NCBI GenBank assembly: GCA_947564735.1
Contig: CANOEC010000001.1
Coordinates: forward strand, 124,001-188,000
From: an uncultured Lachnospiraceae bacterium
GTDB taxonomy: Bacteria; Bacillota; Clostridia; Lachnospirales; Lachnospiraceae
Reading direction: 5' to 3'
Length of the DNA: 64,000 nucleotides
Positions within the stretch are counted from its first letter, which is position 1. Each line of letters begins with the position of its first letter. Below are positions 53,301 through 61,658 of the stretch, piece by piece. The position numbers and the translations under genes were made by a program. Under the pieces are notes generated by a model. That model did no database searches and was not told where the DNA came from. It worked only from the letters and a program-made list of their open reading frames with translations.

Positions 53301-53900
53301 TTACTCCGGATAGTCCACAATGTAATATTCATATGCATTCACTATGGTCGTTTTTTCGTATGTGTCTATCCGCTTAAACCCTCTGCTGTAATTGGCATGT
53401 ACATGTCCGTGAAAAAAGAATTTCGGCTCGTACTTTTCCATCAATGTGCGGAAAATTTCAAACCCACGGTGAGGTAAATCATCCAAATCATTAATCTGAT
53501 ACGCGGGCGCATGTGCCACGAGAATATCAAATCCTTTATGCTTCCATAGCTTATACCTCAGTTTCTTAACGCGCTTTCTCATTTTCTGTTCCGAATACTG
53601 ATTGCTTGATTTGGGTATATACTCCATAGAACCGCCCAGCCCCAGAATACGGACTCCCTCATGTACATAAATGTCATCTTCAATGCAGGTACATCCTTCC
53701 GGCGGCGTCTCCTCATATCTTCCGTCATGATTCCCCCTGACATACAACAGCGGTACATTGCAGAGCGTCACAAAAAAGGATAAATACACTGGAGAAAGAT
53801 CGCCGCAGGAAATAATAAGGTCAATATCTTTTAATTTATCCGGCTCATAAAAATCATACAAAAACTTGGATTTCTGGTCAGCAAGCACTAAGATTTTCAT
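53301..53900 (-). CDS. Metallophosphoesterase
   Basis: A 199-aa calcineurin-type phosphoesterase. MKILVLADQKSKFLYDFY has a changed first motif (ADQ in place of the usual DxH); the others are intact: IISCGDLSP, VRGNHDG, LVAHAP and FFHGHVHANY. GGAGG 6 nt before the ATG sets the start, which overlaps the end of the upstream gene by 23 bases. The overlap implies coupled translation with the BMP-type protein. Substrate unknown. The missing His in motif I may weaken one metal site. Confidence 0.85.
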   Translation of the reverse strand: MKILVLADQKSKFLYDFYEPDKLKDIDLIISCGDLSPVYLSFFVTLCNVPLLYVRGNHDGRYEETPPEGCTCIEDDIYVHEGVRILGLGGSMEYIPKSSNQYSEQKMRKRVKKLRYKLWKHKGFDILVAHAPAYQINDLDDLPHRGFEIFRTLMEKYEPKFFFHGHVHANYSRGFKRIDTYEKTTIVNAYEYYIVDYPE

Positions 53901-55875
53901 TGGGTCCTCCATTCTCATCCAATTTCTCCCCTTGCGCCCCGGCATTTTTATCCGTTGCGGATTCATCAACCTTAATGCCTTGATATTCAACAAGTGTCCG
54001 CGCATCGTCCGTCAGTTCATCTAACTCCGGAATCTTACCGATCACATTCTCAGCCAGCCAGTCCATTGTAATGATTTCTTCCGCACTGAGACTCTGTCCT
54101 TTCTCACACTGTATAACACCGCCCTGTGCATAGATTGGTCCGTCAAAGGGCTGGAAGGCTCCCGCGCGAATAGAGTTCTTCAGAAATTCAATCAGTCTGT
54201 TTGTTCCGTGGGGCATAGACTTGGAACAGATGACATCAATGACATCAGCCGACATTCCCCACCAGTAATTGACAGCCTTTTTTCCTTTCTGTGCATCTTC
54301 CTCCATACTGCCGCCACTGAAAATATTCTGAACTATCTTCTCGTAGAACTTACCCCAGTCCCAGATGGGTGTCGCTAAATTTTCAAAGGTGTCATCTTCC
54401 CTCTTTTTGTATAATCCATATGCCCGTGAAGCATTCTCCGGTGTAATCATATCACTGTCAGAGACAAAAACAATCCCCTCTTGATCCAACCTTTCCCTTG
54501 CATCGATTCCCTTGACCTTTGTCCATTCCAGATGCACCTGCACATAAGGATTAATCATCTTGGCGCCTAACGCAAACGCATTGATATTTGCCATCGTTCC
54601 ATAAATAGGATAGTCCGCCACGTATCCGAGCCTGTCCGTTCTTGCCAGCGCTGCCGCAATCGCTCCCATCAGAAACTTAGATTCATACATTCTCGCATAA
54701 TAAGTACAGATGGAAGAATATGACATTTTAATGGAACAGTTATATATTTTCACTTTCGGATGCTGGATTGCGGAACGTACACTCTGATTTACCATCTGTG
54801 TGGAAGTCGTGAAAATCAGTTCGCACCCTTCCCCGATTGCCTGCTCAATAGCTTTCTCCACTTCCGCATCCGAATCCGCCCGGTCAAAAGCCATGGTTTC
54901 TATTTTACCTTCAAATGCCTGTTCCAAGTAATGTCTGCCCAGCTCATGCGCATATGCCCAGCTGGAAGTCTCCGGTGTCTTCATATAAATAAATGCTATC
55001 TTCAGAGAATCCGGAACTCCCGTCGGGAGCAGTTTATTCAACAGAGATGCTTTTACCTGCTCTGGATCCTGAATCAGCTTTACCTGACTGCCGCCGTCTG
55101 CCAGTGTAATCTCCGTCCATATCTTCTGGAGAGAACGGTTCATTTCATGCTCCGTCTGTTCCAGCACTTTTTCATATCCATATATCTGTACATAAATCAA
55201 AAAGGCATCGGACACAATAATATCCAGCTTATCACCATGCGCCTTGTTAAATGCAAGCTCAAAATTATAGCATGCGGTATGTAGATTCATTCTATCATCA
55301 TCGCTCCACACTTCATCCGGCTTCTTTCCCATGCATTTCAGCAGCTTTTTATAGCTTCCCTCTTTGGAAAAGCAGACATCATAGCTGTGTGACACCTCAT
55401 AAAAATCCAGAAATTCATAATACAGACGATTTTCCGGATCGTCCGATTTCTTGGGTACTAACCGTGTAATACTCGCGGGAATACTGTATGTTTTCAGATA
55501 CTTCATAACGCTGACACGCTTGTTGCCTTCCTGCACGTAGAACTGGTTCATAAATTCATAGGCTATAATCGGGTCGTTGATTCCATCGTTAATCTGATGA
55601 TTATACAATGACGACCACTTCAAACCAAATTCCGATTCTTCGGGAAGAAGCGGCATAAAATTATTGGCAAACGCATTGGAACGCCCGACCGTCTTTGTTC
55701 CCACAATCTTAGACAGGGGAATATCCATAATTCCCAGATTCTCAATCGCTCCAACCTCAGTATATGATATCATTTCATCCAGTATCGGAAGATAAGGGTA
55801 TTCTCCTTTTGTGAGTGCCGTCCGGTAACTACGCCTTCCTTGTTTCAACGCTGTAATATAATCATTAGATGCCAT
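53878..55875 (-). CDS. BMP-type ligand-binding protein with ParB-like N-terminal domain, no signal peptide
   Basis: A 665-aa protein. Residues from about 290 to 600 match the Bmp/Med family of nucleoside-binding proteins: PDSLKIAFIYMKTPETSSWAYAHELGR, ELIFTTSTQMV, YESKFLMGAIAAALARTDRLGYVADYPIYG and NAFALGAKMINP. These proteins are usually secreted lipoproteins, but no signal peptide or lipobox is present here. The N-terminal part includes IMDIPLSKIVGTKTVGRSN and YVQEGNKRVSVMKYLKTY, like the ParB/sulfiredoxin fold's GNKR motif. GGAGGG lies 8 nt before the ATG. It is followed by an overlapping phosphoesterase gene. A cytosolic nucleoside or nucleotide sensor is one reading (inference). Confidence 0.72.
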   Translation of the reverse strand: MASNDYITALKQGRRSYRTALTKGEYPYLPILDEMISYTEVGAIENLGIMDIPLSKIVGTKTVGRSNAFANNFMPLLPEESEFGLKWSSLYNHQINDGINDPIIAYEFMNQFYVQEGNKRVSVMKYLKTYSIPASITRLVPKKSDDPENRLYYEFLDFYEVSHSYDVCFSKEGSYKKLLKCMGKKPDEVWSDDDRMNLHTACYNFELAFNKAHGDKLDIIVSDAFLIYVQIYGYEKVLEQTEHEMNRSLQKIWTEITLADGGSQVKLIQDPEQVKASLLNKLLPTGVPDSLKIAFIYMKTPETSSWAYAHELGRHYLEQAFEGKIETMAFDRADSDAEVEKAIEQAIGEGCELIFTTSTQMVNQSVRSAIQHPKVKIYNCSIKMSYSSICTYYARMYESKFLMGAIAAALARTDRLGYVADYPIYGTMANINAFALGAKMINPYVQVHLEWTKVKGIDARERLDQEGIVFVSDSDMITPENASRAYGLYKKREDDTFENLATPIWDWGKFYEKIVQNIFSGGSMEEDAQKGKKAVNYWWGMSADVIDVICSKSMPHGTNRLIEFLKNSIRAGAFQPFDGPIYAQGGVIQCEKGQSLSAEEIITMDWLAENVIGKIPELDELTDDARTLVEYQGIKVDESATDKNAGAQGEKLDENGGPNENLSAC

Positions 55876-55995
55876 GACATTACCCTCCATAATCATACTA
55901 AAATACTTACTATTTTTATCTTACCATTTCGTGTCAATATTGAAAAGATTATCTTAAATATCTTATCTCAAATCTGTTTATAACAGTACTCCATC

Positions 55996-56023
55996 AAAAA
56001 TGCCCCACCGTTCTCAGTGGGGC
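55996..56023 (-). terminator. Intrinsic terminator
   Basis: On the minus strand GCCCCAC pairs with GTGGGGC around an 8-nt loop, followed by ATTTTTG. It lies 9 bp after the small membrane protein gene and should end that transcript. Confidence 0.85.
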
Positions 56024-56031
56024 ACCTTTGA

Positions 56032-56133
56032 CTACTTATCGCCATCTTTTTTCTTTTTAATGTTTCTGATTATGCAGACTGCCGCGATTGCGATAAAGGC
56101 AACGGTAATCACTACTTCAAAAATCTCATACAT
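56032..56133 (-). CDS. 33-aa small membrane protein
   Basis: A short gene with a strong site, GGAGGGAAGAGGA, before the ATG. The product is one hydrophobic helix (VVITVAFIAIAAVCII) followed by a basic end RNIKKKKDGDK, so the N-terminus is probably outside. A terminator follows at once. No family is known to me. It may belong to the transcript of the upstream lipoprotein gene. Confidence 0.65.
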   Translation of the reverse strand: MYEIFEVVITVAFIAIAAVCIIRNIKKKKDGDK

Positions 56134-56203
56134 TCCTCTTCCCTCCTTATTTCAAGCGGTTTACATTATTCCGCCCCATTTTTCTAGCTGTTCATACAGT
56201 TTC

Positions 56204-57406
56204 TTACCACGTTTTCTCAAGCGCCGTTTCCCATTCCAATTGAAAGGGACTGTTAGAATCTGCTTTAATGCCTTCATAAATCGCACGTCGCTCATCACTG
56301 CTTTCTCCAGCCCAATATTCATATCCTACAAAATAGCTTTCCATAAAGCTGTCCCACGAATCAAAAGTGTCCTGAATCACCACAGCCACTTCCAACGATT
56401 TATCCAATGCTTCTTCTTCCGTATAATAACCTGCAAGATAATAGTATCCAAGCAGAGACATCGCACGGCTGTAATCCCATCCTGCCACAGCATCTGATCC
56501 ATACTGCTCATATAATACAAACCAGTCCGCATAATCGTGCGCCCCGTCTTGGTCTACGTCAAAATTATCAAGAATGATATCAATTCTCTCGGCTTCGGGA
56601 ATATCTGCAAGACCGATTTCTTCCAATACATCCATGTCCTCTGCAAAGGAAATTCGGTGTCCTTCTTCTAATAACCAATCCATCGTTTCCTCTGCCGTCT
56701 CATGATTCGTAACATCCCACCAGTCATTCAAAAGAATCTGAACAGCGTTTTTACTAGTATCATTTACGGGCATCCCACCAAATATCGTATAATCCCAATT
56801 GTTCACTGCCGTCAAAACAGCGCATGTATTGTTAAACCATTGTATCGTTTCTGTATTCTCAAACGTCTCCTCTACTTCCGGCGCTGTTTCTTTAAAAGTC
56901 TCACACATCCTGTAATAATATTCTTTCTTTACTGTATTCATTTTGGTCGTTGCATATAAAATACAATAGTAAGCATAATCCGTTTCCCCATATAACAGAT
57001 ATCCGGATCCATTAACTTCGTCAATCGTCATCGTACAGCAATATGTTTCCGACACGTTCATACCCGGAACAGCCGGATTATCAACCAACTCTGCCTCCGA
57101 TACCGGATAAATTGTCTGTACCATTTCCTTCCAGCTATCCATATCCGTAATTGTTGCGCCGTAGACACTCTTTGACATCTGCACAACAATCCCCACTTCC
57201 GAGCCATCTTCATTCATTGCTCCGATAAACCCTTCCGCCCCGGCTCCTAAATCTTCCATATCCCATGTTTCATTCATCTGTATACTTACCGTCTGATCTT
57301 TGGATGCAAACTCTTTCATAACCACTTCTTTACTGCCGCATCCCGCAAGCATCAATGTCAATGCTGCAACTGCCACGATTCCATTTCTTATCATCCTTTT
57401 CATCAT
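56204..57406 (-). CDS. Lipoprotein with DUF1266 C-terminal domain
   Basis: A 400-aa protein with a signal peptide and lipobox LMLAGC. The mature N-terminal half (about 25-170) looks like a PsbP/DcrB-type beta domain (TVSIQMNETWDMEDLG, GIVVQMSKS). The C-terminal half fits DUF1266: NNWDYTIFGG, WDYSRAMSLLGYYYLAGYYTEEEA and DSWDSFMESYFVGYEYW. Its role is unknown. It lies 24 bp after the ribbon-helix-helix gene and likely shares its promoter. Confidence 0.78.
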   Translation of the reverse strand: MMKRMIRNGIVAVAALTLMLAGCGSKEVVMKEFASKDQTVSIQMNETWDMEDLGAGAEGFIGAMNEDGSEVGIVVQMSKSVYGATITDMDSWKEMVQTIYPVSEAELVDNPAVPGMNVSETYCCTMTIDEVNGSGYLLYGETDYAYYCILYATTKMNTVKKEYYYRMCETFKETAPEVEETFENTETIQWFNNTCAVLTAVNNWDYTIFGGMPVNDTSKNAVQILLNDWWDVTNHETAEETMDWLLEEGHRISFAEDMDVLEEIGLADIPEAERIDIILDNFDVDQDGAHDYADWFVLYEQYGSDAVAGWDYSRAMSLLGYYYLAGYYTEEEALDKSLEVAVVIQDTFDSWDSFMESYFVGYEYWAGESSDERRAIYEGIKADSNSPFQLEWETALEKTW

Positions 57407-57430
57407 ATTTTTTCCTTGCTGCGCTCCTAT

Positions 57431-57622
57431 TCAAAAGTTTTCTATCACCATATTTTCCAATGCAAATTCGAGGCAAAGCTGCATAATTTCATTGCGCGTT
57501 CTTCCTGTCTCCTTGGCAACCCGGTCTACTTCCACTAACATGTCACTTGGCAGCCGCATGGAAATAACTTTAGATTCACTTGTATATTTCTGTGGGCGAA
57601 TAATCAGTTTCTTGTCTTCCAA
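57431..57622 (-). CDS. Ribbon-helix-helix DNA-binding protein (CopG/Arc type)
   Basis: A 63-aa protein. KVISMRLPSDMLVEVDRVAKETGRTRNEIMQ matches the ribbon-helix-helix fold: one strand for DNA contact and two helices for dimerisation. It starts at TTG, with GGAGGG about 10 nt upstream. It has a strong promoter of its own and heads a unit with the DUF1266 lipoprotein. No toxin gene is next to it, so it is not evidently an antitoxin. Autoregulation is probable for the family. Confidence 0.82.
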   Translation of the reverse strand: MEDKKLIIRPQKYTSESKVISMRLPSDMLVEVDRVAKETGRTRNEIMQLCLEFALENMVIENF

Positions 57623-57648
57623 AAATATATCCCTCCGTTGGTGAATAC

Positions 57649-57677
57649 TATTATATTACAAATGTATTTTTGCGTCA
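57649..57677 (-). promoter_or_regulatory. Promoter of the ribbon-helix-helix gene
   Basis: TTGACG, a 17-bp spacer and a perfect TATAAT on the minus strand, about 27 bp before the TTG start. Confidence 0.8.
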
Positions 57678-57739
57678 ACCACACGTCTTTTGCATTTTCC
57701 ATATCTGCGTCTGCTTACTTTATTGTCCCAATAGATAAA

Positions 57740-57791
57740 AAATCCTTCAAAGCATGCGATAATATACTGCACTGCCTGCTCCAAAGGATTT
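57740..57791 (-). terminator. Terminator after the HTH-PurM gene
   Basis: On the minus strand AAATCCTT pairs with AAGGATTT, extended by GAGCA/TGCTT after a short mismatch, then TTTTTT. It begins about 45 bp after the gene ends. Confidence 0.7.
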
Positions 57792-57834
57792 CTTATTTCA
57801 AAATTTTCATTTCAAAATATGGTTTGTACTTTTA

Positions 57835-59085
57835 TCAAAGCCACTCCAGCCGGTTCACAAACCTGACTTTTTCTTCACCACTCCGGATTCTGCCAATCTC
57901 ATAGCAGTCATAGAACCTCAAGACGTGCCGGACGACTTCTTCTACATTTTTCTCATTCACTACAAGATTGAACCCAACGCCGCAGTTAAAGGTATGCAGC
58001 ATCTCTGTATCGCTGACGTTTCCGCTATTTTTGATATACTTAAAAATGGGAAGTGCTCGTATTTTTGACAAATCAATCTCTGCCGTCAACCCTTCCGGTA
58101 TGACCCTGCCCAGATTTCCTTCGATTCCTCCGCCCGTAATATGTGCCATACCGTGCAAAATACCTCTTCCGAACAAACCCTTCACAGCTTTATAATACGG
58201 TGTATGAGGTTTCATAATCTGCTCGATAAAGGTCACGCCTTCGATTTTATCCAGCTTAATCTGCGGCGCCTTGTCCATCAGCATCCGCACAAGTGAATAA
58301 CCGTTTGTATGTAGTCCGTTGGAAGCAACTGCCAGCACCACATCCCCTTCCCGAATCGCAGAACCGTCAACCACATTTTTCTTTTCCACGATTCCCGCAA
58401 TACTTGAGGTCAGAACATATACACCCGCATCCACCACAAAGGGTTGAATGGACGTCTCGCCGCCCACCAGAGCACATTCATTTTCACGGCAGGCATCCGC
58501 AACTCCCTTCACCAGACTCTTGATGGTATCTTTTTCCGCATTACCACACACAATCGTATCTAATACCGCAAGCGGCTTAGCGCCCATGACAATGATATCG
58601 TTGACAAGATGGTTGACCATGTCGTGACAGATAGATTCCGTATAGCCATATTCCATGGCAAGCTTCTGCTTGGAACCCGGCTCCTCCGACTTTAAGACTA
58701 AAACCGGCTCTTTCATTGCCGGAAAATGAATATCATAAAGAGAGGCAAAGGCGCCTATTTTATTCAGTACACGCCTATCCTCCGTTTCCAGATGCTTCGC
58801 CATCTCTTTTTTAATCGTATCCGTATAGGCAATATCCACACCCGCCTTACTGTATGAAAGCCCGTCCTCCGATTTCTCGTTTCCTGCCAGAATTTCGTCC
58901 GTCGTCACACCAAGAACCGACGCCAAATCACAAAGAATTTCTACGTTTGGATAGGCGTTCCCCGTCTCCCATTTTGATACCGACTGAAAGGAAATCTTTA
59001 GTCTGTCCGCCAACTGCTGCTGTGTCATTCCTGCTTCTTTTCTTTTTCTCATAATAAAATTGCCGACTCTGATACTATCTGTCAT
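57835..59085 (-). CDS. XRE-type HTH domain fused to a PurM-like domain
   Basis: A 416-aa fusion. Residues 1-66 are an XRE helix-turn-helix: MRKRKEAGMTQQQLADRLKIS then FQSVSKWETGNAYPNVEILCDLA. Residues 70-416 match AIR synthetase (PurM): YSKAGVDIAYTD, HDMVNHLVNDIIVMGAKPLAVLD, ALVGGETS, SNGLHTNGYSLVR, HITGGGIEGNLGRV and FNCGVGF. The usual nucleotide loop around DGVGTK is altered to EEPGSKQK. PurM closes the imidazole ring in purine synthesis. Here the HTH suggests a regulator that binds a purine intermediate or ATP, or an enzyme that also binds DNA. No other purine gene is nearby. Confidence 0.85.
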   Translation of the reverse strand: MTDSIRVGNFIMRKRKEAGMTQQQLADRLKISFQSVSKWETGNAYPNVEILCDLASVLGVTTDEILAGNEKSEDGLSYSKAGVDIAYTDTIKKEMAKHLETEDRRVLNKIGAFASLYDIHFPAMKEPVLVLKSEEPGSKQKLAMEYGYTESICHDMVNHLVNDIIVMGAKPLAVLDTIVCGNAEKDTIKSLVKGVADACRENECALVGGETSIQPFVVDAGVYVLTSSIAGIVEKKNVVDGSAIREGDVVLAVASNGLHTNGYSLVRMLMDKAPQIKLDKIEGVTFIEQIMKPHTPYYKAVKGLFGRGILHGMAHITGGGIEGNLGRVIPEGLTAEIDLSKIRALPIFKYIKNSGNVSDTEMLHTFNCGVGFNLVVNEKNVEEVVRHVLRFYDCYEIGRIRSGEEKVRFVNRLEWL

Positions 59086-59234
59086 AGCTCTCCTCCAAAA
59101 CGTTCATCTTCATGATGCATTTATATGTTACATTTTTAAGTATAATTGGGAATATTGCCGGCATAAATAACCGGAATAAAGAACTTCTATTGAAAACTCA
59201 ACCATTGGCTGAATTGATGCTTTTTAGCAGTAAA

Positions 59235-59259
59235 ATACCCCGCCGTAAAAGCAGGGTAT
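59235..59259 (-). terminator. Terminator of the aldo/keto reductase gene
   Basis: On the minus strand ATACCC-GC pairs with GC-GGGTAT with one mismatch around a 7-nt loop, followed by TTTTA. It lies just after the reductase stop codon. Confidence 0.75.
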
Positions 59260-59265
59260 CCACAA

Positions 59266-60258
59266 TCATTTCATGACAATCGCATCGATTTTCTTCAACT
59301 CTTCTTCCGTAAAATGTACATTTCCTACAATTCCGCAATTATCCGTAATCTGTTCCGGTCTGGATGCTCCGATTAGCACACTCGTTACTTCATCGTCTTT
59401 CATAATCCAGCTTAACGCCATCTGTGCCAGCGTCTGTCCTCTCTGAACAGCCAGTTCATTTAACGCTTTTATCTGGTCAATCTTGTCCGCTACCTGACTT
59501 TCATGGAGAAAACGTCCGTCCGTACAGACACGGCTGTCTTTCGGGATGCCGTTTAAGTAACGATTCGTCAAAAGCCCCTGTGCCAGCGGACTAAAGGCGA
59601 TAATCCCCTTACCTTCTTTGACGGCGGCTTTTTTCAGCCCATCCTCTTCAATCGTCCTGTCAAAAATGGAATAGCGGTTTTGATTAATCACAAAGGGGCA
59701 ATGCAGGTCTTCTAAAATTTTTGACGCTTTTTTCATGGTTTCCCCATCATAATTAGACAAACCTGCATACAATGCTTTCCCGCTCTTTACCGCACTGTCT
59801 AGGGCTCCCATAGTCTCCTCCAGCGGCGTCTCCGGGTCCATTCTGTGATGATAGAAAATATCCACATATTCAACGCCAATTCTCATTAAACTCTGGTCCA
59901 GACTTGCCAGCAGATATTTCCTGCTTCCATAATTTCCATAAGGACCTTCCCACATATCATAACCCGCCTTTGTACTGATAACCAGTTCGTCCCGATAGGC
60001 ATACATCTCCTCTTTCAGTATCCTGCCCAGATTCCGTTCGGCGCTTCCCGGTTCCGGTCCATAATTATTTGCCAAATCAAAATGTGTGATTCCATTGTCA
60101 AAAGCCGTGAAACACATCGCCTTCATATTCTCGTAGTCCCCGTTGGAACCAAAATTATGCCAGAAGCCAAGCGACAGCATGGGAAGTTTCAACCCGCTTC
60201 TGCCCGTCCTTCTGTAAGACATTCTCTCATAACGTTTCGCATCTGCCTGATATGACAT
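59266..60258 (-). CDS. Aldo/keto reductase (YghZ/GPR type)
   Basis: A 330-aa NADPH-dependent reductase. LPMLSLGFWHNFG and the catalytic Asp-Tyr in THFDLANNYGPEPGSAERNLG mark it, with the catalytic Lys in VISTKAGYDMW and His in DIFYHHRMDPETPLEET. SVLIGASRPEQI is the C-terminal cofactor site. The YGPEPGSAE form and GPYGNYGSRKYL are typical of the L-glyceraldehyde 3-phosphate reductase group. The likely role is detoxifying small aldehydes. Single-gene unit. Confidence 0.92.
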   Translation of the reverse strand: MSYQADAKRYERMSYRRTGRSGLKLPMLSLGFWHNFGSNGDYENMKAMCFTAFDNGITHFDLANNYGPEPGSAERNLGRILKEEMYAYRDELVISTKAGYDMWEGPYGNYGSRKYLLASLDQSLMRIGVEYVDIFYHHRMDPETPLEETMGALDSAVKSGKALYAGLSNYDGETMKKASKILEDLHCPFVINQNRYSIFDRTIEEDGLKKAAVKEGKGIIAFSPLAQGLLTNRYLNGIPKDSRVCTDGRFLHESQVADKIDQIKALNELAVQRGQTLAQMALSWIMKDDEVTSVLIGASRPEQITDNCGIVGNVHFTEEELKKIDAIVMK

Positions 60259-60371
60259 ATTCTCTCTATGTGCGACTGCACATTTCCTCCTGTCTCTTTT
60301 ATATTTTCTAATCAGATTTCTTTTTTCTTTATCCTACTGCATTCTATTATCCTTGTCCACTTGAATTGTCA

Positions 60372-60677
60372 TGATGTTGGGGTCAAAATGAACTTTTACA
60401 ACATACTACTGGCAGATTGCACAAATTGCTCACGCAGTTGTTTTGTGAAGGAGATTGTGATTTTCTTCATATTCCGCTCAGTATCCAGCATTTTGCGGAC
60501 ACGGATGTCCGCAAAAGCCCGAAACGAGCCCGGATGGCTCATTGAGGGCGGATGCGTCTGTCAGTCAATGTCTTGCCGGAATATGTTAGAAAATCCAATC
60601 GACGAAACCAACACAAGAGAGCAATTTGTGCAATCTGCCATCTCAATTTACCAAAAGTTCATTTTGACCCAACATCA
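60372..60677. mobile_element. MITE-like element with 6-bp target duplication
   Basis: A 306-bp element without a coding gene. The ends are 5'-TG...CA-3' inverted repeats: TGATGTTGGGGTCAAAATG... on the left and the same, with one G fewer, on the right, over 25-26 bp. After 13 unmatched bases comes a second perfect inverted segment of 21 bp (60411-60431 and 60619-60639). A direct repeat TTGTCA flanks it on both sides (60366-60371, 60678-60683). The ends resemble those of IS21-like elements, but that assignment is tentative. Confidence 0.8.
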
Positions 60678-60770
60678 TTGTCATCTAAGATTTTATATTC
60701 AATATCTGTACCAACATTTTTGAAATTATCGCATAATAATAATTATTTATTGAAATTCGATAAATTTTTA

Positions 60771-60799
60771 TTGACTTTCATTTTTGAGCGTGTTACAGT
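60771..60799 (+). promoter_or_regulatory. Promoter of the DUF2975 operon
   Basis: TTGACT, a 17-bp spacer and TACAGT, about 110 bp upstream of the first gene. Repeat family 2 lies in the leader it would produce. Confidence 0.65.
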
Positions 60800-60815
60800 A
60801 TGGTTACAAAACAAG

Positions 60816-60887
60816 AAAATCTGCTTCGCAGATTATCTTGGGAAGAATGCTCTGCATTCTTCCGCGCTTTGGAGGAATTTCCTATAT
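60816..60887. repeat. Dispersed palindromic repeat, family 2 (copy 3)
   Basis: AATCTGC-CGCAGATT, then GGAAGAATGC/GCATTCTTCC around TCT, then GGAGGAATTTCC. It matches the copy at 51648 at nearly every position. It would be transcribed as part of the leader of the DUF2975 gene. Confidence 0.8.
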
Positions 60888-60908
60888 AACAAGAAAGGGC
60901 ATTATCAC

Positions 60909-61355
60909 ATGAAAGACAAACTGACTCTGTTTACTAAGTATCTGCTGGATTTTATGTTCTATTCCGGAATTGTTGTCATCGCAACACTTCCCTTAAGCTT
61001 CAAATTCTATGGCAGATATAATACGTATTTCAAAGAAAATTATTATTCTCTCTGCGTCATTTTCATTTTATCGGGCATTTTTGCGATTCTGATTATACAG
61101 CAGCTGCGTAAAATGTTCCGCACAGTCATTAACGACGACTGCTTCATCAAAGAAAATGTCGTAAGCCTTGAAAAAATGAGCACATACAGCTTTTTCATTG
61201 CTGTCATTACAGCGTGCCGGCTGTTCATTTATCTCACTCCTGCAGTGCTTATCATTATACTGGTGTTTGTCATCGCAGGACTGTTCAGTAAAGTACTGGC
61301 AGGCGTTTTTGACAAGGCAATCACCTATAAATTAGAAAACGATCTGACCATTTAA
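60909..61355 (+). CDS. DUF2975-family membrane protein
   Basis: A 148-aa protein with four membrane helices (about 12-32, 45-65, 95-113, 115-135) and the segment LRKMFRTVINDDCFIKENVVSLEKM, typical of DUF2975 proteins. GAAAGGG precedes the ATG; longer forms would start in the repeat and MITE. It is followed 58 bp later by a YozG-type HTH gene, the standard pairing for this family. Function unknown, perhaps membrane stress sensing. Confidence 0.87.
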   Translation: MKDKLTLFTKYLLDFMFYSGIVVIATLPLSFKFYGRYNTYFKENYYSLCVIFILSGIFAILIIQQLRKMFRTVINDDCFIKENVVSLEKMSTYSFFIAVITACRLFIYLTPAVLIIILVFVIAGLFSKVLAGVFDKAITYKLENDLTI

Positions 61356-61413
61356 GGCGTTGATTTTTAAGAGACAGCGATACGTTACACGAAAACATAT
61401 TAAGGAGAATACC

Positions 61414-61644
61414 ATGGCAATCATCATCAACCTAGATGTTATGATGGCGAAACGCAAGAAAGGACTGACCGAGCTGGCAGGCGAAATTGACATTACCCTT
61501 GCGAATCTGTCCATCTTAAAAAATAACAAAGCAAAAGCAATCCGTCTCTCCACTCTGAATGAAATCTGCAGGGCACTGGAATGTCAGCCCGGAGATATCT
61601 TACAGTATGTGGAGGATGAGGACTGCAATGAAACATCCACGTAA
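61414..61644 (+). CDS. YozG-like XRE transcriptional regulator
   Basis: A 76-aa single-domain HTH protein: MMAKRKKGLTELAGEIDITLANLSILKNNKAKAIRL, then LNEICRALECQPGDILQY. AAGGAG is 7 nt before the ATG. The Cys in LECQPGDIL is conserved in YozG proteins. It likely controls this operon. It lies between the DUF2975 and DUF4173 genes. Confidence 0.92.
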   Translation: MAIIINLDVMMAKRKKGLTELAGEIDITLANLSILKNNKAKAIRLSTLNEICRALECQPGDILQYVEDEDCNETST

Positions 61645-61658
61645 GAAAGGAGTTTACT

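Noticed and set aside
60552-60908. N-terminal extension of the DUF2975 protein
   Set aside because: The extra codons read through the MITE and repeat family 2; the real ATG at 60909 has its own ribosome binding site and the promoter lies inside the extension.
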